Assembly: GCF_963855985.1 (NCBI RefSeq) | Contig: NC_087118.1 | Coordinates: forward strand, 372,001-436,000 | DNA from: Ostrinia nubilalis | Taxonomy: Eukaryota; Arthropoda; Insecta; Lepidoptera; Crambidae | DNA: 64,000 nucleotides | Reading direction: 5' to 3' | Part shown: positions 1 through 11,402 of the stretch, piece after piece | How the letters are laid out: each line of letters starts with the position of its first letter | Position numbering within the stretch: position 1 is the first letter of the stretch | The notes under the pieces: generated by a model | What the model was told of the DNA's origin: nothing | Databases searched by the model: none | Seen by the model: the letters and a program-made list of their open reading frames with translations, nothing else | Translations under genes and position numbers: made by a program

Positions 1-216
1 TAATGATGATCAGACTGACGAAGATTTAGGCGATAAAGATAGTGTCAATGTAAATAATAACCCTCAGAGTTTTCTTCGATGGATTTGCTAAATTTCCATC
101 GTCGCGACGATGGTACGACGCGTCGTGTTGCTAAATGCGATTATGGATAGCACTAAACGTAACAAATCAGAAGAAGCCAGGTCTTCTTCAGCTATCCTCA
201 CTAACTTCGGAGAAGG
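1..216. other. unrecognised left edge
   Basis: I recognise no gene here. On the + strand, positions 2-91 read as 29 codons ending in TAA with an acidic, asparagine-rich composition, which could be the tail of a coding exon entering from outside the window. The composition is low in complexity and I see no family motif, so this is weak. Confidence 0.2.
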
Positions 217-708
217 TAGGAAAAAAGAACCAAATGTGGTTAGTATCACAGAAAACGTCTTACAAGATATGCCAAGTGTGATACTAGTGATTATATGATT
301 TTATTTTTATTTTATATCATACAAAAATAAATAAAAATCTTCTTTGAACGACAACTATGTTTTGCTTGCTTATAGACCTACTGTACCCTATATGGTACGG
401 GCTCCCCACGGCCCCCTATTTATGGATTATTTTTTTAAATATTTTTTTCATGATTGTTAGGCTAGGAAAAAAGAACCAAATGTGGTTAGTATCACAGAAA
501 ACGTCTTACAAGATATGCCAAGTGTGATACTAGTGATTATATGATTTTATTTTTATTTTATATCATACAAAAATAAATAAAAATCTTCTTTGAACGACAA
601 CTATGTTTTGCTTGCTTATAGACCTACTGTACCCTATATGGTACGGGCTCCCCACGGCCCCCTATTTATGGATTATTTTTTTAAATATTTTTTTCATGAT
701 TGTTAGGC
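217..708. repeat. exact 246-bp direct tandem duplication
   Basis: Positions 217-462 and 463-708 read the same with an offset of 246 bp. The unit runs from TAGGAAAAAAGAACC to TTCATGATTGTTAGGC. I saw no difference between the two units, so the duplication is very recent. It could also be an assembly repeat. No gene is evident in the unit. Part of it contributes to a 62-codon ORF (110-298) that I do not believe is a gene. Confidence 0.9.
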
Positions 709-813
709 TTCCCTTTGTAAGTTTTTGCTGAAAAATCAATTTTTATTTACAAAAATAATTATCGGTCTAAATGGGTTAAAGGTTAATAATTGAAAAATAT
801 ACTTAGTCTAACT

Positions 814-1160
814 TACTACAGCCCCCTATTACCTCATTTCACGCCAAAACCTTTCAAACTAGAAGCTACATTTGTAGGAACTAGGTAGCCTAAGTCGATT
901 ATTGACATTATAATATTCACTACTGGTGTACTGGTTATGGTGTAAGGTAGATTAGGTAGATATCTACCCTTTACCTAGCTAATACCTACTTCTTTGCACT
1001 TATAGTACTGACAGACATGATTAAAAAACGTCTTCAAGCAAGAACCCTTGACTTCAATGGTTATGAAAGATTTTTTTACTTTCTAGAGTAGTCCTGAATA
1101 GATCTTTAAATCATTTTGACTGTCATAATCGATTACAGTAGGTAGCGGGATAGTTTCAAT
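814..1160 (+). mobile_element. 3' end fragment of the Jockey-like LINE seen at 14 kb
   Basis: This stretch matches the reverse complement of 14341-14078 and then of about 13262-13175. Those regions are the last codons and 3' UTR of the LINE on the minus strand at 14.3-17.2 kb. The match is imperfect, with many substitutions and small indels, so the two are diverged copies. This copy lacks the roughly 815 bp (13263-14077) that separates the two matching blocks in the other copy. Only the 3' end is present, as expected for a 5'-truncated LINE insertion. Confidence 0.6.
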
Positions 1161-1639
1161 TTTGATAGAACTGTAATAATTTCCAGTTCTTCTGTTGAAT
1201 AGTCTTATACTTTCGCAAAAATATTCTTTTTTTTTGGCTTCTTTAAAGAGGTGTGAGTTCCTTTCCCTTTATCTTTTTAAAAAGATAACGTACATAACAC
1301 CTTCATCAAGTAGGTCACCTTCTTTTCAAACATAAAGTTTGAAATATAACACCTTTATCCAATCATCTGAAATCCGACATTAATCACCTTCTTCCATTCA
1401 TGTCTTCGATTATTTTCTTCGTTCGAAAAACAATCAAAAAAGATATTTAAGCCTAATTCACTTATCTTGAACAGAGTGTTCAAAATAATCAAAGTCACTC
1501 ACATACTTACTTTTTCCGAAAGAATCCAATAGGCAGTTATGCAGTACACCAAAATGTTATCACATTATCTGCACCATGTATCAGCAGTTTTTGTTTACGT
1601 TAGTTGGCATATAAAACTATAGGTAGATGTGAACATAAT
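1161..1639. other. no gene recognised
   Basis: This is AT-rich sequence with short homopolymers. I see no coding potential, no terminal repeats and no match to the other repeat families in the window. Confidence 0.5.
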
Positions 1640-2036
1640 GGATCTGCAATACGGCTCGGAAACGTGACCTCTCAATATAGGCCTTATAAATAAGCTCAAA
1701 ATTGCACGTGCTATGGAGAGGTTGTTCGATGTTTATTTACGAGATCGAATCAGAAATGAGGAGGAGATCCATAAACGAACTAAAGTCGCTGACATAGCCC
1801 AACGGATTAGCAAGCTAAAGTGGCATAATACGCAGAGTAATGGCCAATGGGGCAGCAAGGTTCTGGAGGCCACGTACCGGAAAGCGCAGCGTAGGACGTC
1901 CACCCACAAGGTGGACCGACGACCTCATAAAGGTAGCAGGAAGGCCCTGGATGCAGGCCACCACCAAGCGGCCATTGTGGAAATCATTGGGGGAGGCATA
2001 TGTCCAGCAGTGGACGTCCTAAGGTTGAAATTATGA
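1640..2036 (+). pseudogene. RTE-clade retrotransposon, C-terminal fragment
   Basis: The translation carries the same order of motifs as the end of the RTE ORF at 47,982: LRDRIRNEE, RTKVADIAQRI, then the Lys/Trp and WGSKVLE stretches, and the C-terminal CPAVDVLRL block. The reading frame shifts within the fragment (1713-2036 and 1840-2022 each carry part), and the usual HIARR-type segment is degraded. It is a 5'-truncated, dead copy from a subfamily different from those inside element C. The short ATGATGGATGATGAAT tail after the stop resembles the 3' tail of RTE elements. Confidence 0.8.
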
Positions 2037-3030
2037 TGGATGATGAATAATGTGTGGAAGAGGGTTACGGATTTCCCAATTCCCATTTATGATGGAATTA
2101 TTCGACTAACTTGAATAAAGAGCCATAAAACTGTATTGTCTAAATATATAAAAGGAGAAACTGACTGACTGACTGACAGATCAACGCACAGCCTAAACGG
2201 CTAAACGTAGGCACTTGAAATTTGGAAGGGACGTAGTTTAGGTACCGTAGAGGTGCACTAAGAAAGGAAATCCCGAAATTACCACGGGAACGGGAATTAG
2301 CGGAAAAATCCTTTTGTATGAAAAATCTAAACCGCTTAAGTTAGATGCTTGAAATTTGGTGTGCAGGTACCTTAGTAAACTTAAAGCTTAGGTACAACAG
2401 GATATCGTAAAATTCCCACAGGAACGGGATTTGGCGGGAAAAAACATGTATGAAAAAATCTAAACTGCGTAAGATAGACGCTTGAAATTTCGCATGCAGG
2501 TACCTTAGTAAACTTAAAGCTTAGTTACAACAGGATATTGCAAAATTCCTACGGGAACGGGAGTTAGCGGGAAAAACATTTCGATGGTGGAAGTATCAAT
2601 TAATGTAAGGGACATTTTGGCCAAAATGAGTTATAAATACCAACGGATTCAGAATTTTCGGCTCTATCGATTGGTATACTTGAAATGTTGATATCTTTAA
2701 AAAAATGTCCCTTACCTTAAACATTTTTAGTCGTCTGATACGACTTTTGGGGAAATAAATGATTTAAAGGACGGAAATTCCTTTTAATAATACAATTCAG
2801 CCCTTACCCTAAACTGTTGGTTTTAACTTTTGAACTCATTGAACCTTACTTCATTTTAAACTTTTAGATTTATAATAATTAGGCCCTTACGTTAATATGC
2901 TTATAGGATATCAATTACTTTTTTTGGTGGTGATATGCATTTAATGCCTCCTACTCCTACTACACTTATGAACACTAAGTTGTCTTGTCTCTATCTTTTT
3001 TCTGTTCATTTTTACGCAGTTGGGTTTTTG

Positions 3031-4436
3031 ACCGAGGGGCTGAAGGGCCTTCAGAAGCTGTTCAATTCCGTCATCCTCGAAGGAAAAACGCCTAAGGTAT
3101 GGCACAGAAGTGTGGTGATACTCTTCTTCAAAAAAGGCGACAAAACCTTGTTGAAGAATTATAGACCCATCTCACTTCTGAGCCATGTCTACAAGCTGTT
3201 TTCGAGAGTCATTACGAATCGTCTCGCTCGTAAGCTCGATGACTTCCAGCCTCTCAAACAAGCCGGTTTCCGAAAAGGCTTTAGTACACCACATACATAC
3301 CTACGCCACGGCAGATTATACAGAAGACCGAGGAGTATAGTCAGTCACTTTGCCTGGCGTTTGTGGACTATGAGAAAGCTTCGATCGAGACCTGGGCAGT
3401 ACCTACTACAGTTTCTCCAACGGTGTCAAATTGACTATATCGATACATCGAAGTGTTGAAAGGCTTGTACGAAAACGCCACAATGTCGTTCCGTCTTCAG
3501 GATCAAGACTCGAAACCAGTTGCAGCAGCAGACAGGGGGAACTGAAAACTCCGAAACTGTTCACCACCTGGAGAACTGCTTCTGGACTGGAACGGATTCG
3601 GCATAAATATCAACGGTGAGTAAATAACCCACCTTCGATTCGCACTCTAAAGGTTGGATACTCTACACTCGGCAGTTGTTGACAATTATATATACCTAGT
3701 ACAAACAGTCCAGTTAGGCTGGTTATAGTGTCACGCGGACCGTCCAGTGCGGTTCCGCTTCACACAGCCGATCTGTAAACTTCGAGGAAGCGTTTTAGAG
3801 TAATGCGGTCCGCAGGAATCGCTCGCTCCCTAGCAGTTCATACAGATTGGCTGTGCGGAGCGATCCGCACTGACGATCCGCGTGACACTAAAACCAGCCT
3901 TAGGTAGGTCCAACTTCGAGGAAGAGGTCAATCGTCGAATCCAACTCGGCTGGCAACGTTCAGGAAGCTTCGCGATATTCTCACGTCTGAAATATCGCAC
4001 TGTCTCAAGACAAAAGTCTTTGATAACTTATGTATCTGAGACGTGGTCGCTTACTGTGGGCCTCATAAGAAGACTCAAGGTCAAAGGCGATGGAGCGTGC
4101 TATGCTCGTAGTGATTGAACCAGAAATGACGTGATCCGCAGGAGAACCAAAGTGACTGACATAGTCCGCAGAATCGCTAAAATCAAGTGGCAGTGGATGG
4201 AGCTCGTAGCTTGCAAAGCTGATGGCCGCTGGGGCAGACAAATTCTTGAGTGGCGACCACGAGCTGGAAGACGTAATGTGCTGCAGACCTCCACTAGGTC
4301 GACCGACGATCTGGTGAAGGTTGTAGGAGGTGCCTGGATGCGGGCGGCGCAGGACCGGTTGTTGTGGAAATCCTTGGGGGAAGACCTTTGTCCAGCAGTG
4401 GACGTCATTCGGCTAAAACGAACGAACGATGATTGA
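3031..4436 (+). pseudogene. RTE reverse-transcriptase fragment carried inside C1
   Basis: The fragment starts within the RT domain (LQKLFNSVILEGK, FFKKGDKTLLKNYRPISLL, QAGFRKGFST) and runs to the C-terminal CPAVDVIRLKR. It has lost its endonuclease, the FVDYEKAFD region is frameshifted, and the motif-C FADD segment around 3,630 is deleted. It is nonetheless shared, with its deletions, by copies C2, C3 (in C-large) and C4, so it has been amplified by the DNA transposon rather than by its own retrotransposition. It is interrupted by a MITE at 3717-3899. Confidence 0.8.
3717..3899. mobile_element. 183-bp PIF/Harbinger-like MITE
   Basis: The inverted ends GGCTGGTTATAGTGTCACGC and GGCTGGTTTTAGTGTCACGC are flanked by TTA at 3714-3716 and 3900-3902. 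The RTE fragment at 25,640 in C-large has the same site unoccupied (CCAGTTAGGTAGG), proving insertion with a 3-bp TTA duplication. A 3-bp TWA duplication is typical of PIF/Harbinger. A second copy at the equivalent site lies at 18,721-18,903 in C2. Confidence 0.8.
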
Positions 4437-5114
4437 AAAAAAAACCTAACTGCGTAAAAATGAACAGAAAAAGATAGAAACAAGACAACTTGTTCACAAA
4501 TGCAGACGTACGCATCATCAGTGACTAAATGTTTTGTTGGTGATGTGTATTTGATGCCTCCAACTGCATTTGTGAACACTAAGTTGTCTTGTTTCTATCT
4601 ATTCTCTTCGTTTTGTTAATGAAAACTCGAATGCAACCTTTACTTACATCAGGTTTCAATGTTAAAATTGTCAAGTTACAATAATATTACTGTCGTATTT
4701 ATTCTTAAATGTACCTTACAACATACATGACATTCCATACTATGAAATTTCAACATTGTAAGGTACAGTCAAGCTCGTTTCTTTAATGTAAGGGACGTGC
4801 TATCTTTTAAACTACCCGTTTTTCGAAAATTTGGCGTTTATATTATGAAAGAACAGAAAATTCTAAGAAACTTTGCCATAGAAACTATTTAAATCGTAAC
4901 ATCACATAAAAAGATATTGAGGTATAAAGAAAAAAAAATCGTTTTTTGGCTCTCCTGAAAAGTCGTGTTTTGTCCCTTACAGTAATTGATATTTCCACCA
5001 TCGATTTGTATGAAAAAAATCTAAACCGCTTAAGATAGATGAAGGGGGTAAAACGGGATCCACGCGTACGAAGTCGCGGGCGGCCGCTAGCTATCATCTA
5101 ATCTTCTATCTAAA

Positions 5115-6329
5115 TCTAAATATATAAAAGGAGAAACTGACTGACTGACTGACAGATCAACGCACAGCCTAAACGGCTAAACGTAGGCACTTGAAATTTA
5201 GAAGGGACGTAGTTTAGGTACCGTAGAGGTGCACTAAGAAAGGAAATCCCGAAATTACCACGGGAACGGGAATTAGCGGAAAAATCCTTTTGTATGAAAA
5301 ATCTAAACCGCTTAAGTTAGATGCTTGAAATTTGGTGTGCAGGTACCTTAGTGAATTTAAAGCTTAGGTACAACAGGATATTGTAAAATTCCCACGGGAA
5401 CGGGAGTTAGCGGGAAAAAACATATGTATGAAAAAATCTAAACTGCGTAAGATAGACGCTTGAAATTTGGCATGCAGGTACCTTAGTAAACTTAAAGCTT
5501 ACTTACAACAGGATATTGCAAAATTCCTACGGGAACTGGAGTTAACCGCTGAAGATAGATGAAGGGGGTAAAACGGGATCCACGCGTACGAAGTCGCGGG
5601 CGGCCGCTAGCTATCATCTATCTTTCTATATAAATAAAAAAGAAACTGACTGACTGACTGACAGATCAACGCACAGCCTAAACGGCTAAACGTAGGCACT
5701 TGAAATTTGGAAGGGACGTAGTTTAGGTACCGTAGAGGTGCACTAAGAAAGGAATTCCCGAAATCACCACGGGAACGGGAATTAGCGGAAAAATCCTTTT
5801 GTATGAAAAATCTAAACCGCTTAAGTTAGATGCTTGAAATTTGGTGTGCAGGTACCTTAGTAAATTTAAAGCTTAGGTACAACAGGATATCGTAAAAATC
5901 CCACGGGAACGGGAGTTAGCGGGAAAAAACATATGTATGAAAAAATCTAAACTGCGTAAGATAGACGCTTGAAATTTGGCATGCAGGTACCTTAGTAAAC
6001 TTAAAGCTTAGTTACAACAGGATATTGCAAAATTCCTACGGAAACTGGAGTTAACCGCTGAAGATAGATGATGAAGGGGGTAAAACGGGATCCACGCGTA
6101 CGAAGTCGCGGGCGGCCGCTAGCTATCATCTATCTATCTATATAAATAAAAATGAATTGATGTTCGTTAGTCTGATTATAACTCGAGAACGACTGGGCCG
6201 ATTGAGCTGATTTTGGTTTTAAAATGTTTATCGTAGTCCAGGTCTAAACGGTGAGTAAATACGCGCGCGATATTGTTTTTCTGTGACAGACAAAATTCCA
6301 CGCGGGCGAAGCCGCGGGCGGAAAGCTAG
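5115..6329 (+). mobile_element. Helitron module H1-H2-Hs, first copy
   Basis: Three Helitron units lie head to tail. H1 (5115-5610) and H2 (5625-6122) are long units like H0, each beginning near TCTA(A/T)ATATA and ending GCGGCCGCTAG. Hs (6137-6329) is a shorter family beginning TCTATATAAATAAAAATG and ending CGGGCGGAAAGCTAG with a small GC hairpin before the end. The same trio recurs at 11,939-13,153 and 28,002-29,248. Copies one and two share private changes, such as CTACGGAAACTGG and the duplicated GATGAT, so they are duplicates of one another. Confidence 0.8.
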
Positions 6330-6825
6330 TCTAAATATATAAAAGGAGAAACTGACTGACTGACTGACAGATCAACGCACAGCCTAAACGGCTAAACGTA
6401 GGCACTTGAAATTTAGAAGGGACGTAGTTTAGGTACTGTAGAGGTGCACTAAGAAAGGAAATCCCGAAATTACCACGGGAACGGGAATTAGCGGAAAAAT
6501 CCTTTTGTATGAAAAATCTAAACCGCTTAAGTTAGATGCTTGAAATTTGGTGTGCAGGTACCTTAGTAAATTTAAAGCTTAGGTACAACAGGATATCGTA
6601 AAATTCCCACGGTAACGGGAGTTACCGGGAAAAAACATATGTATGAAAAAATTTAAACTGCGTAAGATAGACGCTTGAAATTTGGCATGCAGGTACCTTA
6701 GTAAACTTAAAGCTTAGTTACAACAGGATATTGCAAAATTCCTACGGGAACTGGAGTTAACCGCTGAAGATAGATGAAGGGGGTAAAACGGGATCCACGC
6801 GTACGAAGTCGCGGGCGGCCGCTAG
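6330..6825 (+). mobile_element. Helitron H3 (long unit)
   Basis: This is a further long unit beginning TCTAAATATATAAAAGG directly after the CTAG of Hs, with no spacer, and ending GCGGCCGCTAG. The direct abutment shows that one Helitron inserted at the 3' terminus of another. Confidence 0.75.
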
Positions 6826-6835
6826 CTATCATCTA

Positions 6836-8080
6836 TCTATACAGTGTGTCCGCCGGGCATGTAGTGATCAAACTTTAAGGGCGTAATCTATGGACAATTT
6901 TATCGATGAAAATACTTCAAATTTGGGGCCTGACCCATTTCTCGAAAAATTACATCGATTTAAGTTTTTAATTTTTAGTTTACACCTCTTCTTTAAAAAA
7001 CAAGTGAAAGCGTGGGTAGCTTAACATTAATAGGCAAATATTTTATATCATGCGATAGCCAATAAAATTATCTATTAGTAGAAGAAGAAAGCAGACACAA
7101 GTTTCATACATTTTATGGGTGTAAGAATGGATTTAATTAGAAAAATACATTACTTTTTTCACTTCTTTTTCAGTTATTTTCCAACACAAGAAAAACCAGG
7201 TCGTTAAGGTATGTTTTATTTGCATTGTATTATTAGTATTTGAGCTATTCTACAAAACGAATGTAAATTTATTAGTCTACGTCTATTAGTTTCGGCGTAA
7301 TTGTTGAACAAAGATACCCCTTCCTAGCTGTTTCCATAGTAATCGGAATAGGTTGTGTGATTCTTTCAGGCAGTGCATTTTCGCATGTCGCGTGTGCTAT
7401 GGAAACCGCTGGGAAGGGGTATCTTTGTTCAATAATTACGTCGAAACTAATAGACGTAGACTAATAAATTTACATTCGTTTTGTAGAATAGCTCAAATAC
7501 TAAAAATACAATGCAAATAAAACATACTTTAACGACCTGGTTTTTCTTGTGTTGGAAAATAACTGAAAAAGAAGTGAAAAAAGTAATGTATTTTTCTAAT
7601 TGAATCCATTCTTACTCCCATAAAATGTATGAAACTTGTGTCTGCTTTCTTCTTCTACTAATAGATAATTTTATTGGCTATCGCATGATATAAAATATTT
7701 GCCTATTAATGTTAAGCTACCCACGCTTTCATTTGTTTTTTAAAGAAGAGGTGTAAACTAAAAATTAAAAACTTAAATCGATGTAATTTTTCGAGAAATG
7801 GGTCAAGCCCCAAATTTGAAGTATTTTCATCGATAAAATTGTCCATAGATTACGCCCTTAAAGTTTGATCACTACATGCCCGGACACACTGTATAAATAA
7901 AAATGAATTGATGTTCGTTAGTCTGATTATAACTCGAGAACGACTGGGCCGATTGAGCTGATTTTGGTTTTAAAATGTTTATCGTAGTCCAGGTCTAAAC
8001 GGTGAGTAAATACGCGCGCGATATTGTTTTTCTGTGACAGACAAAATTCCACGCGGGCGAAGCCGCGGGCGGAAAGCTAG
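6836..8080 (+). mobile_element. Helitron Hs2, split by foldback FB2-1
   Basis: The short Helitron unit starts TCTATA at 6836-6841 and resumes TATAAATAAAAATG at 7892, ending CTAG at 8080. The intact copy at 6137 reads TCTATATAAATAAAAATG. Insertion of FB2-1 therefore duplicated a single TA. Confidence 0.8.
6842..7891. mobile_element. foldback element FB2-1 (TA insertion, about 490-bp arms)
   Basis: It is a 1.05-kb element made of two nearly identical inverted arms of about 490 bp around a loop of roughly 70 bp near 7,365. The termini are CAGTGTGTCCG and CGGACACACTG, flanked by TA. Terminal CAGTG and TA duplication point to a Tc1/mariner-type transposase acting in trans, although no coding sequence remains. 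Copy FB2-2 at 10,356 has its loop in the opposite orientation, as expected for insertion the other way round. This copy has an extra CGC near the left tip. Confidence 0.85.
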
Positions 8081-8754
8081 TCTTCTAAATATACAGGGTG
8101 TTTCTTGTAAGGTGTCAAGCCGAAGGCAGGTGATAGGTGAGGACTAGACCTATCGATTTCACCCCCATGTATGTTCTACGATTTTTCGTAGTTTAGAAGT
8201 TATCGTTAATTTTGTGATTTTTTCAAATTTCATGACCTAGTGGCTTAATTCTTTTTTTATCTTTTTTTTGGGTTTACTTTTCTCAGATTTCTTTTTTTTG
8301 ACAGATTCCCTATTAGTTGCAGATATTTGAAAAAAATAATCACCTTCCTATCTTTGATGCAAGATACAAAATTTTTGCTAGAAACATAAAAAATATGCTT
8401 TTAGCAGAACATTCTAAAATTTTCAACTGAAATGTATGAGAAAAAAAAAGAATTTCCATAGGTCCAAAATAATTTTAAAAACTGCGCAGTTTTCTAAACT
8501 TTCATAATAACACAAAAAAAACATGTACCTAATAGGCCATTATTTTCTGTAATCGCTCTACTAAAGTAGTAAGTCGGAGATTCCGTTACATGTTTTTGAC
8601 TTTCTTAGGACTAACTAATGTTTGCAATCCACTAAGTGTACGTTACGTAGAACACGTTTAGAGACAATAACTGAACAGAACATTTTTTATCCACAACGAG
8701 GAAGCTCTTGCCCTTCATCTGACCTGATGGAAAGTTGGAAACTGCTGGATGATC

Positions 8755-8835
8755 AGCGAGCTTCACCCGGAATCCTAAACCACAGAGGAATTGGCTGTCC
8801 TAAATAGGTAGTCTTACCACTAGACCACAGTGGTA
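8755..8835 (-). repeat. tRNA-like SINE head inside FB-A
   Basis: Read on the minus strand, this contains GTGGTCTAGTGGTAAG, close to a pol III A box of Gly/Glu/Asp-type tRNAs, and about 35 nt later TGTGGTTTAGGATTCC, a degraded B box. Next to it is GAGGAAGCTCTTGCCC, also seen near 30,160 in another context. I read it as a fossil tRNA-derived SINE. It cannot fold as a functional tRNA. Confidence 0.5.
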
Positions 8836-8883
8836 ATTGTTACTTTACGATTAAATGGCAATGCCAGATTTTGTATGGAAGGT

Positions 8884-9367
8884 GGCGTCTTTTTTTTTTC
8901 GCGCGGCCATCGACCAAACTTTGTTTTTTGATTACAAAATAGTGTAATAAACCAAACTTACTATGGCATGTATACCTCTAAACTCAGTCTGAACTGAGTT
9001 ACGAGCATTAGAAGTTTAATGATTTTCATACTAGATTTGCTTTTTGCGCGCAAGTTTTGTAAGAAATTGCAACAAAATATTGCGCTATTTTTTTATTGCG
9101 CTGATTCTGCTGCATACTGATGTCTGGAGCCTTTTATGGATGGTATTGTTTGTTTACACATACAATGTCATTATTTTGTTGCAATTTCTTACAAAACTTG
9201 CGCGCTAACAGCAAATCTAGTATGAAAATCATCAAACTTCTGATGCTCGTAACTCAGTTCAGACTGAGTTTAGAGGTATACATGGCATAGTAAGTTTGGT
9301 TTATTACATTATTTTGTAATCAAAAAACAAGGTTTGGTCGATGGCCGCGCGAAAAAAAAAAGACGCC
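8884..9367. mobile_element. nested foldback FB4 (484 bp)
   Basis: The inverted arms of about 190 bp start GGCGTC with a poly-T and GCGCGGCCATCGACC, and converge on a central loop near 9,100. It is absent from the equivalent place in FB-B, so it inserted into FB-A later. It has no coding sequence. The exact ends and target duplication are not clear. Confidence 0.6.
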
Positions 9368-9429
9368 AATTTCCGGCATTGTCTTTTGATATACCTACCT
9401 ATTAGAGTGTGAAAGGAAAGAGAAAGAGT

Positions 9430-9446
9430 TTGTGTGTGTGTGTGTT

Positions 9447-9501
<55 letters not shown>

Positions 9502-9547
9502 GTGTGTACGTGTGTGTGTGTCTGTGAGAGAGAGAGAGAGAGAGAGC
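9430..9547. repeat. (GT)n followed by (GA)n microsatellite
   Basis: There are about 90 bp of GT repeats with a few GC interruptions, then GA repeats from about 9527. The sister element FB-B has the complementary CT/CA tract at about 16,275-16,345, so the microsatellite belongs to the element. It creates a spurious 111-codon minus-strand ORF of Thr/His repeats. Confidence 0.9.
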
Positions 9548-9574
9548 GAGCAAAAAAGGGTGCAATGATTTAAT

Positions 9575-9814
9575 TTAAAGTAAATGTTCAAAATGTCCGT
9601 CGCTGACCTGAATGCACATTCGACAACGACGCAAAACAATTATTCGTAAATTTACAAAAGCTTCTTGCATTCTAATATGGTTTATCATCAAAATTTTCAT
9701 ATTCCCTTTTGTATACCACATGAAGAGCAAGAGCTTCCACGTTGTAGATAAAAAAAACTTTTCAGTTATTGTCTCTAAATGTGTTCTACATAACGTAAAC
9801 TTAGGGGATTGCAA
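9575..9814 (-). pseudogene. mariner-like transposase C-terminal remnant in FB-A
   Basis: On the minus strand the frame ends in RRCRMCIQVSDGHFEHLL. An Arg-rich stretch followed by a Cys and a final GGHFEHLL-type end is, from memory, how the DUF4817-containing, IS630/mariner-related transposases of insects finish. Upstream codons are scrambled. The matching remnant in FB-B is at 15,996-16,256. This is the only trace of the protein that may once have mobilised the CAGGGTGT family. Confidence 0.45.
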
Positions 9815-10355
9815 ATATTACTTAGTCCTAAGAAAGTCAAAAACATGTAACGGAATCTCCGACTTACCACTTTAGTGGAGCGATTACAGAAAATAATGGC
9901 CTATTAAGTACATGTTTTTTTGTGTTATTATGAAAGTTTAGAAAACTGCGCAGTTTTTAAAATTATTTTGGACCTATGGAAATGATTTTTTTTTCTTATA
10001 CATTTCAATTGAAAATTTTAGAATGTTCTGCTAAAAGCATATTTTTTATGTTTCTAGCAAAAATTTTGTATCTTGCATCAAAGATAGGAAGGTGATTATT
10101 TTTTTCAAATATCTGCAACTAATAGGGAATCTGTCAAAAAAAAGAAATCTGAGAAAAGTCAACCCAAAAAAAAGATTAAAAAAAAATTAAGCCACTAGGT
10201 GAAATGTGAAAATGAAATTTGAAAAAATCACAAAATTAACGATAACTTCTAAACTACGAAAAATCGTAGAACTTACATGGGGGTGAAATCGATAGGTCTA
10301 GTCCTCACCTATCACCTGCCTTCGGCTTGACACCTTACAAGAAACACCCTGTATA

Positions 10356-11402
10356 CAGTGTGTCCGGGCATGTAGTGATCAAACTTTAAGGGCGTAATCT
10401 ATGGACAATTTAATCGATGAAAATACTTCAAATTTGGGGCCTGACCCATTTCTCGAAAAATTACATTGATTTAAGTTTTTAATTTTTAGTTTACACCTCT
10501 TCTTTAAAAAACAAGTGAAAGCGTGGGTAGCTTAACATTAATAGGCAAATATTTTGTATCATGCGATAGCCAATAAAATTATCTATTAATAGAAGAAGAA
10601 AGCAGACACAAGTTTCATACATTTTATGGGAGTAAGAATGGATTTAATTAGAAAAATACATTACTTTTTTCACTTCTTTCTCAGTTATTTTCCAACACAA
10701 GAAAAACCAGGTCGTCAAGGTATGTTTTATTTGCATTGTATTATTAGTATTTGAGCTATTCTACAAAACGAATGTAAATTTATTAGTCTACGTCTATTAG
10801 TTTTGACATAATTGTTGAACAAAGGTACCCCTTCCCAGCGGTTTCCATAGCGCACGCGACATGCGAAAATGCACTGCCTGAAAGAATCACACAACCTATT
10901 CCGATTACTATGGAAACCGCTGGGAAGGGGTATCTTTGTTCAACAATTACGTCGAAACTAATAGACGTAGACTAATAAATTTACATTCGTTTTGTAGAAT
11001 AGCTCAAATACTAAAAATACAATGCAAATAAAAAATACCTTAACGACCTGGTTTTTCTTGTGTTGGAAAATAACTGAATAAGAAGTGAAAAAAGTAATGT
11101 ATTTTTCTAATTAAATCCATTCTTACTCCCATTAAATGTATGAAACTTGTGTCTGCTTTCTTCTTCTATTAATAGATAATTTTATTGGCTATCGCATGAT
11201 ACAAAATATTTGCCTATTAATGTTAAGCTACCCACGCTTTCACTTGTTTTTTAAAGAAGAGGTGTAAACTAAAAATTAAAAACTTAAATCGATGTAATTT
11301 TTCGAGAAATGGGTCAGGCCCCAAATTCGAAGTATTTTCATCGATAAAATAGTCCATAGATTACGCCCTTAAAGTTTGATCACTACATGCCCGGACACAC
11401 TG
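10356..11402. mobile_element. foldback element FB2-2
   Basis: This is the second copy of the CAGTGTGTCCGGGCATG element, with about 490-bp arms and TA flanks. It follows FB-A after only TATA. Its loop (about 10,845-10,920) is the reverse of the loop in FB2-1, so the element is inserted in the opposite orientation. It is non-coding. Confidence 0.85.

Larger units (their letters stand above)
2582..5003 (+). mobile_element. composite DNA transposon C, copy C1
   Basis: The ends are inverted repeats: left CGATGGTGGAAGTATCAATT and right, read inward, CGATGGTGGAAATATCAATT, both continuing to GTAAGGGAC, about 32 bp in all. Flanking ATTT occurs at 2578-2581 and 5004-5007, and the uninterrupted Helitron at about 11,833 has ATTT once, so the target duplication is 4 bp. 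The left end carries several CCCTTAC motifs in both orientations, resembling subterminal transposase sites. The interior is a reverse-transcriptase fragment of an RTE element flanked by inverted linkers of about 60 bp. No transposase is encoded. The superfamily is not assigned: 4-bp duplications occur in more than one superfamily. Confidence 0.75.
2139..5090 (+). mobile_element. non-autonomous Helitron H0, split by element C1
   Basis: The Helitron begins TCTAAATATATAAAAGG, has a CTGA microsatellite just inside, and ends in a GC-rich block (GTCGCGGGCGGCCGCTAG) with the terminal CTAG expected of a Helitron. Its body is made of three diverged repeats of about 110 bp built around CACGGGAACGGGAGTTAGCGG. 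Its sequence stops at 2581 and resumes at 5004, flanking a C element with 4-bp ATTT duplications. The intact sister copy at 11,939 onward and the H0 copy ending at 11,920 show the unbroken version. It carries no Rep/helicase coding sequence. Confidence 0.8.
8094..10351 (-). mobile_element. foldback element FB-A (2.26 kb, mariner-like)
   Basis: The termini CAGGGTGTTTCTTGTAAGGTG are inverted at both ends, with arms of about 630 bp (8094 to about 8718 and about 9719 to 10,351) and TA flanks. The loop holds a tRNA-like SINE head, a nested foldback (8884-9367), GT and GA microsatellites and the C-terminus of a transposase. FB-B at 15,470 is the same element in the other orientation without the nested foldback. 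CAGGGTGT ends and TA targets fit the Tc1/mariner superfamily. Confidence 0.8.

Noticed and set aside
5060..5092. Cloning-vector polylinker contamination (BamHI, MluI, NotI and NheI-like sites in a row)
   Set aside because: The same block ends every long Helitron unit in the window (for example 5610, 6122, 11,920, 28,530) with diverged variants such as GCGGACGCTAG, so it is a natural Helitron 3' end.
5115..6825. CRISPR-like array of direct repeats
   Set aside because: The units are about 500 bp Helitrons with internal 110-bp repeats, in an insect genome. There are no short spacers.
9304..9639. 111-codon minus-strand ORF with Thr/His repeats
   Set aside because: It is a translation of the GT/GA microsatellite and the arm of a nested foldback.
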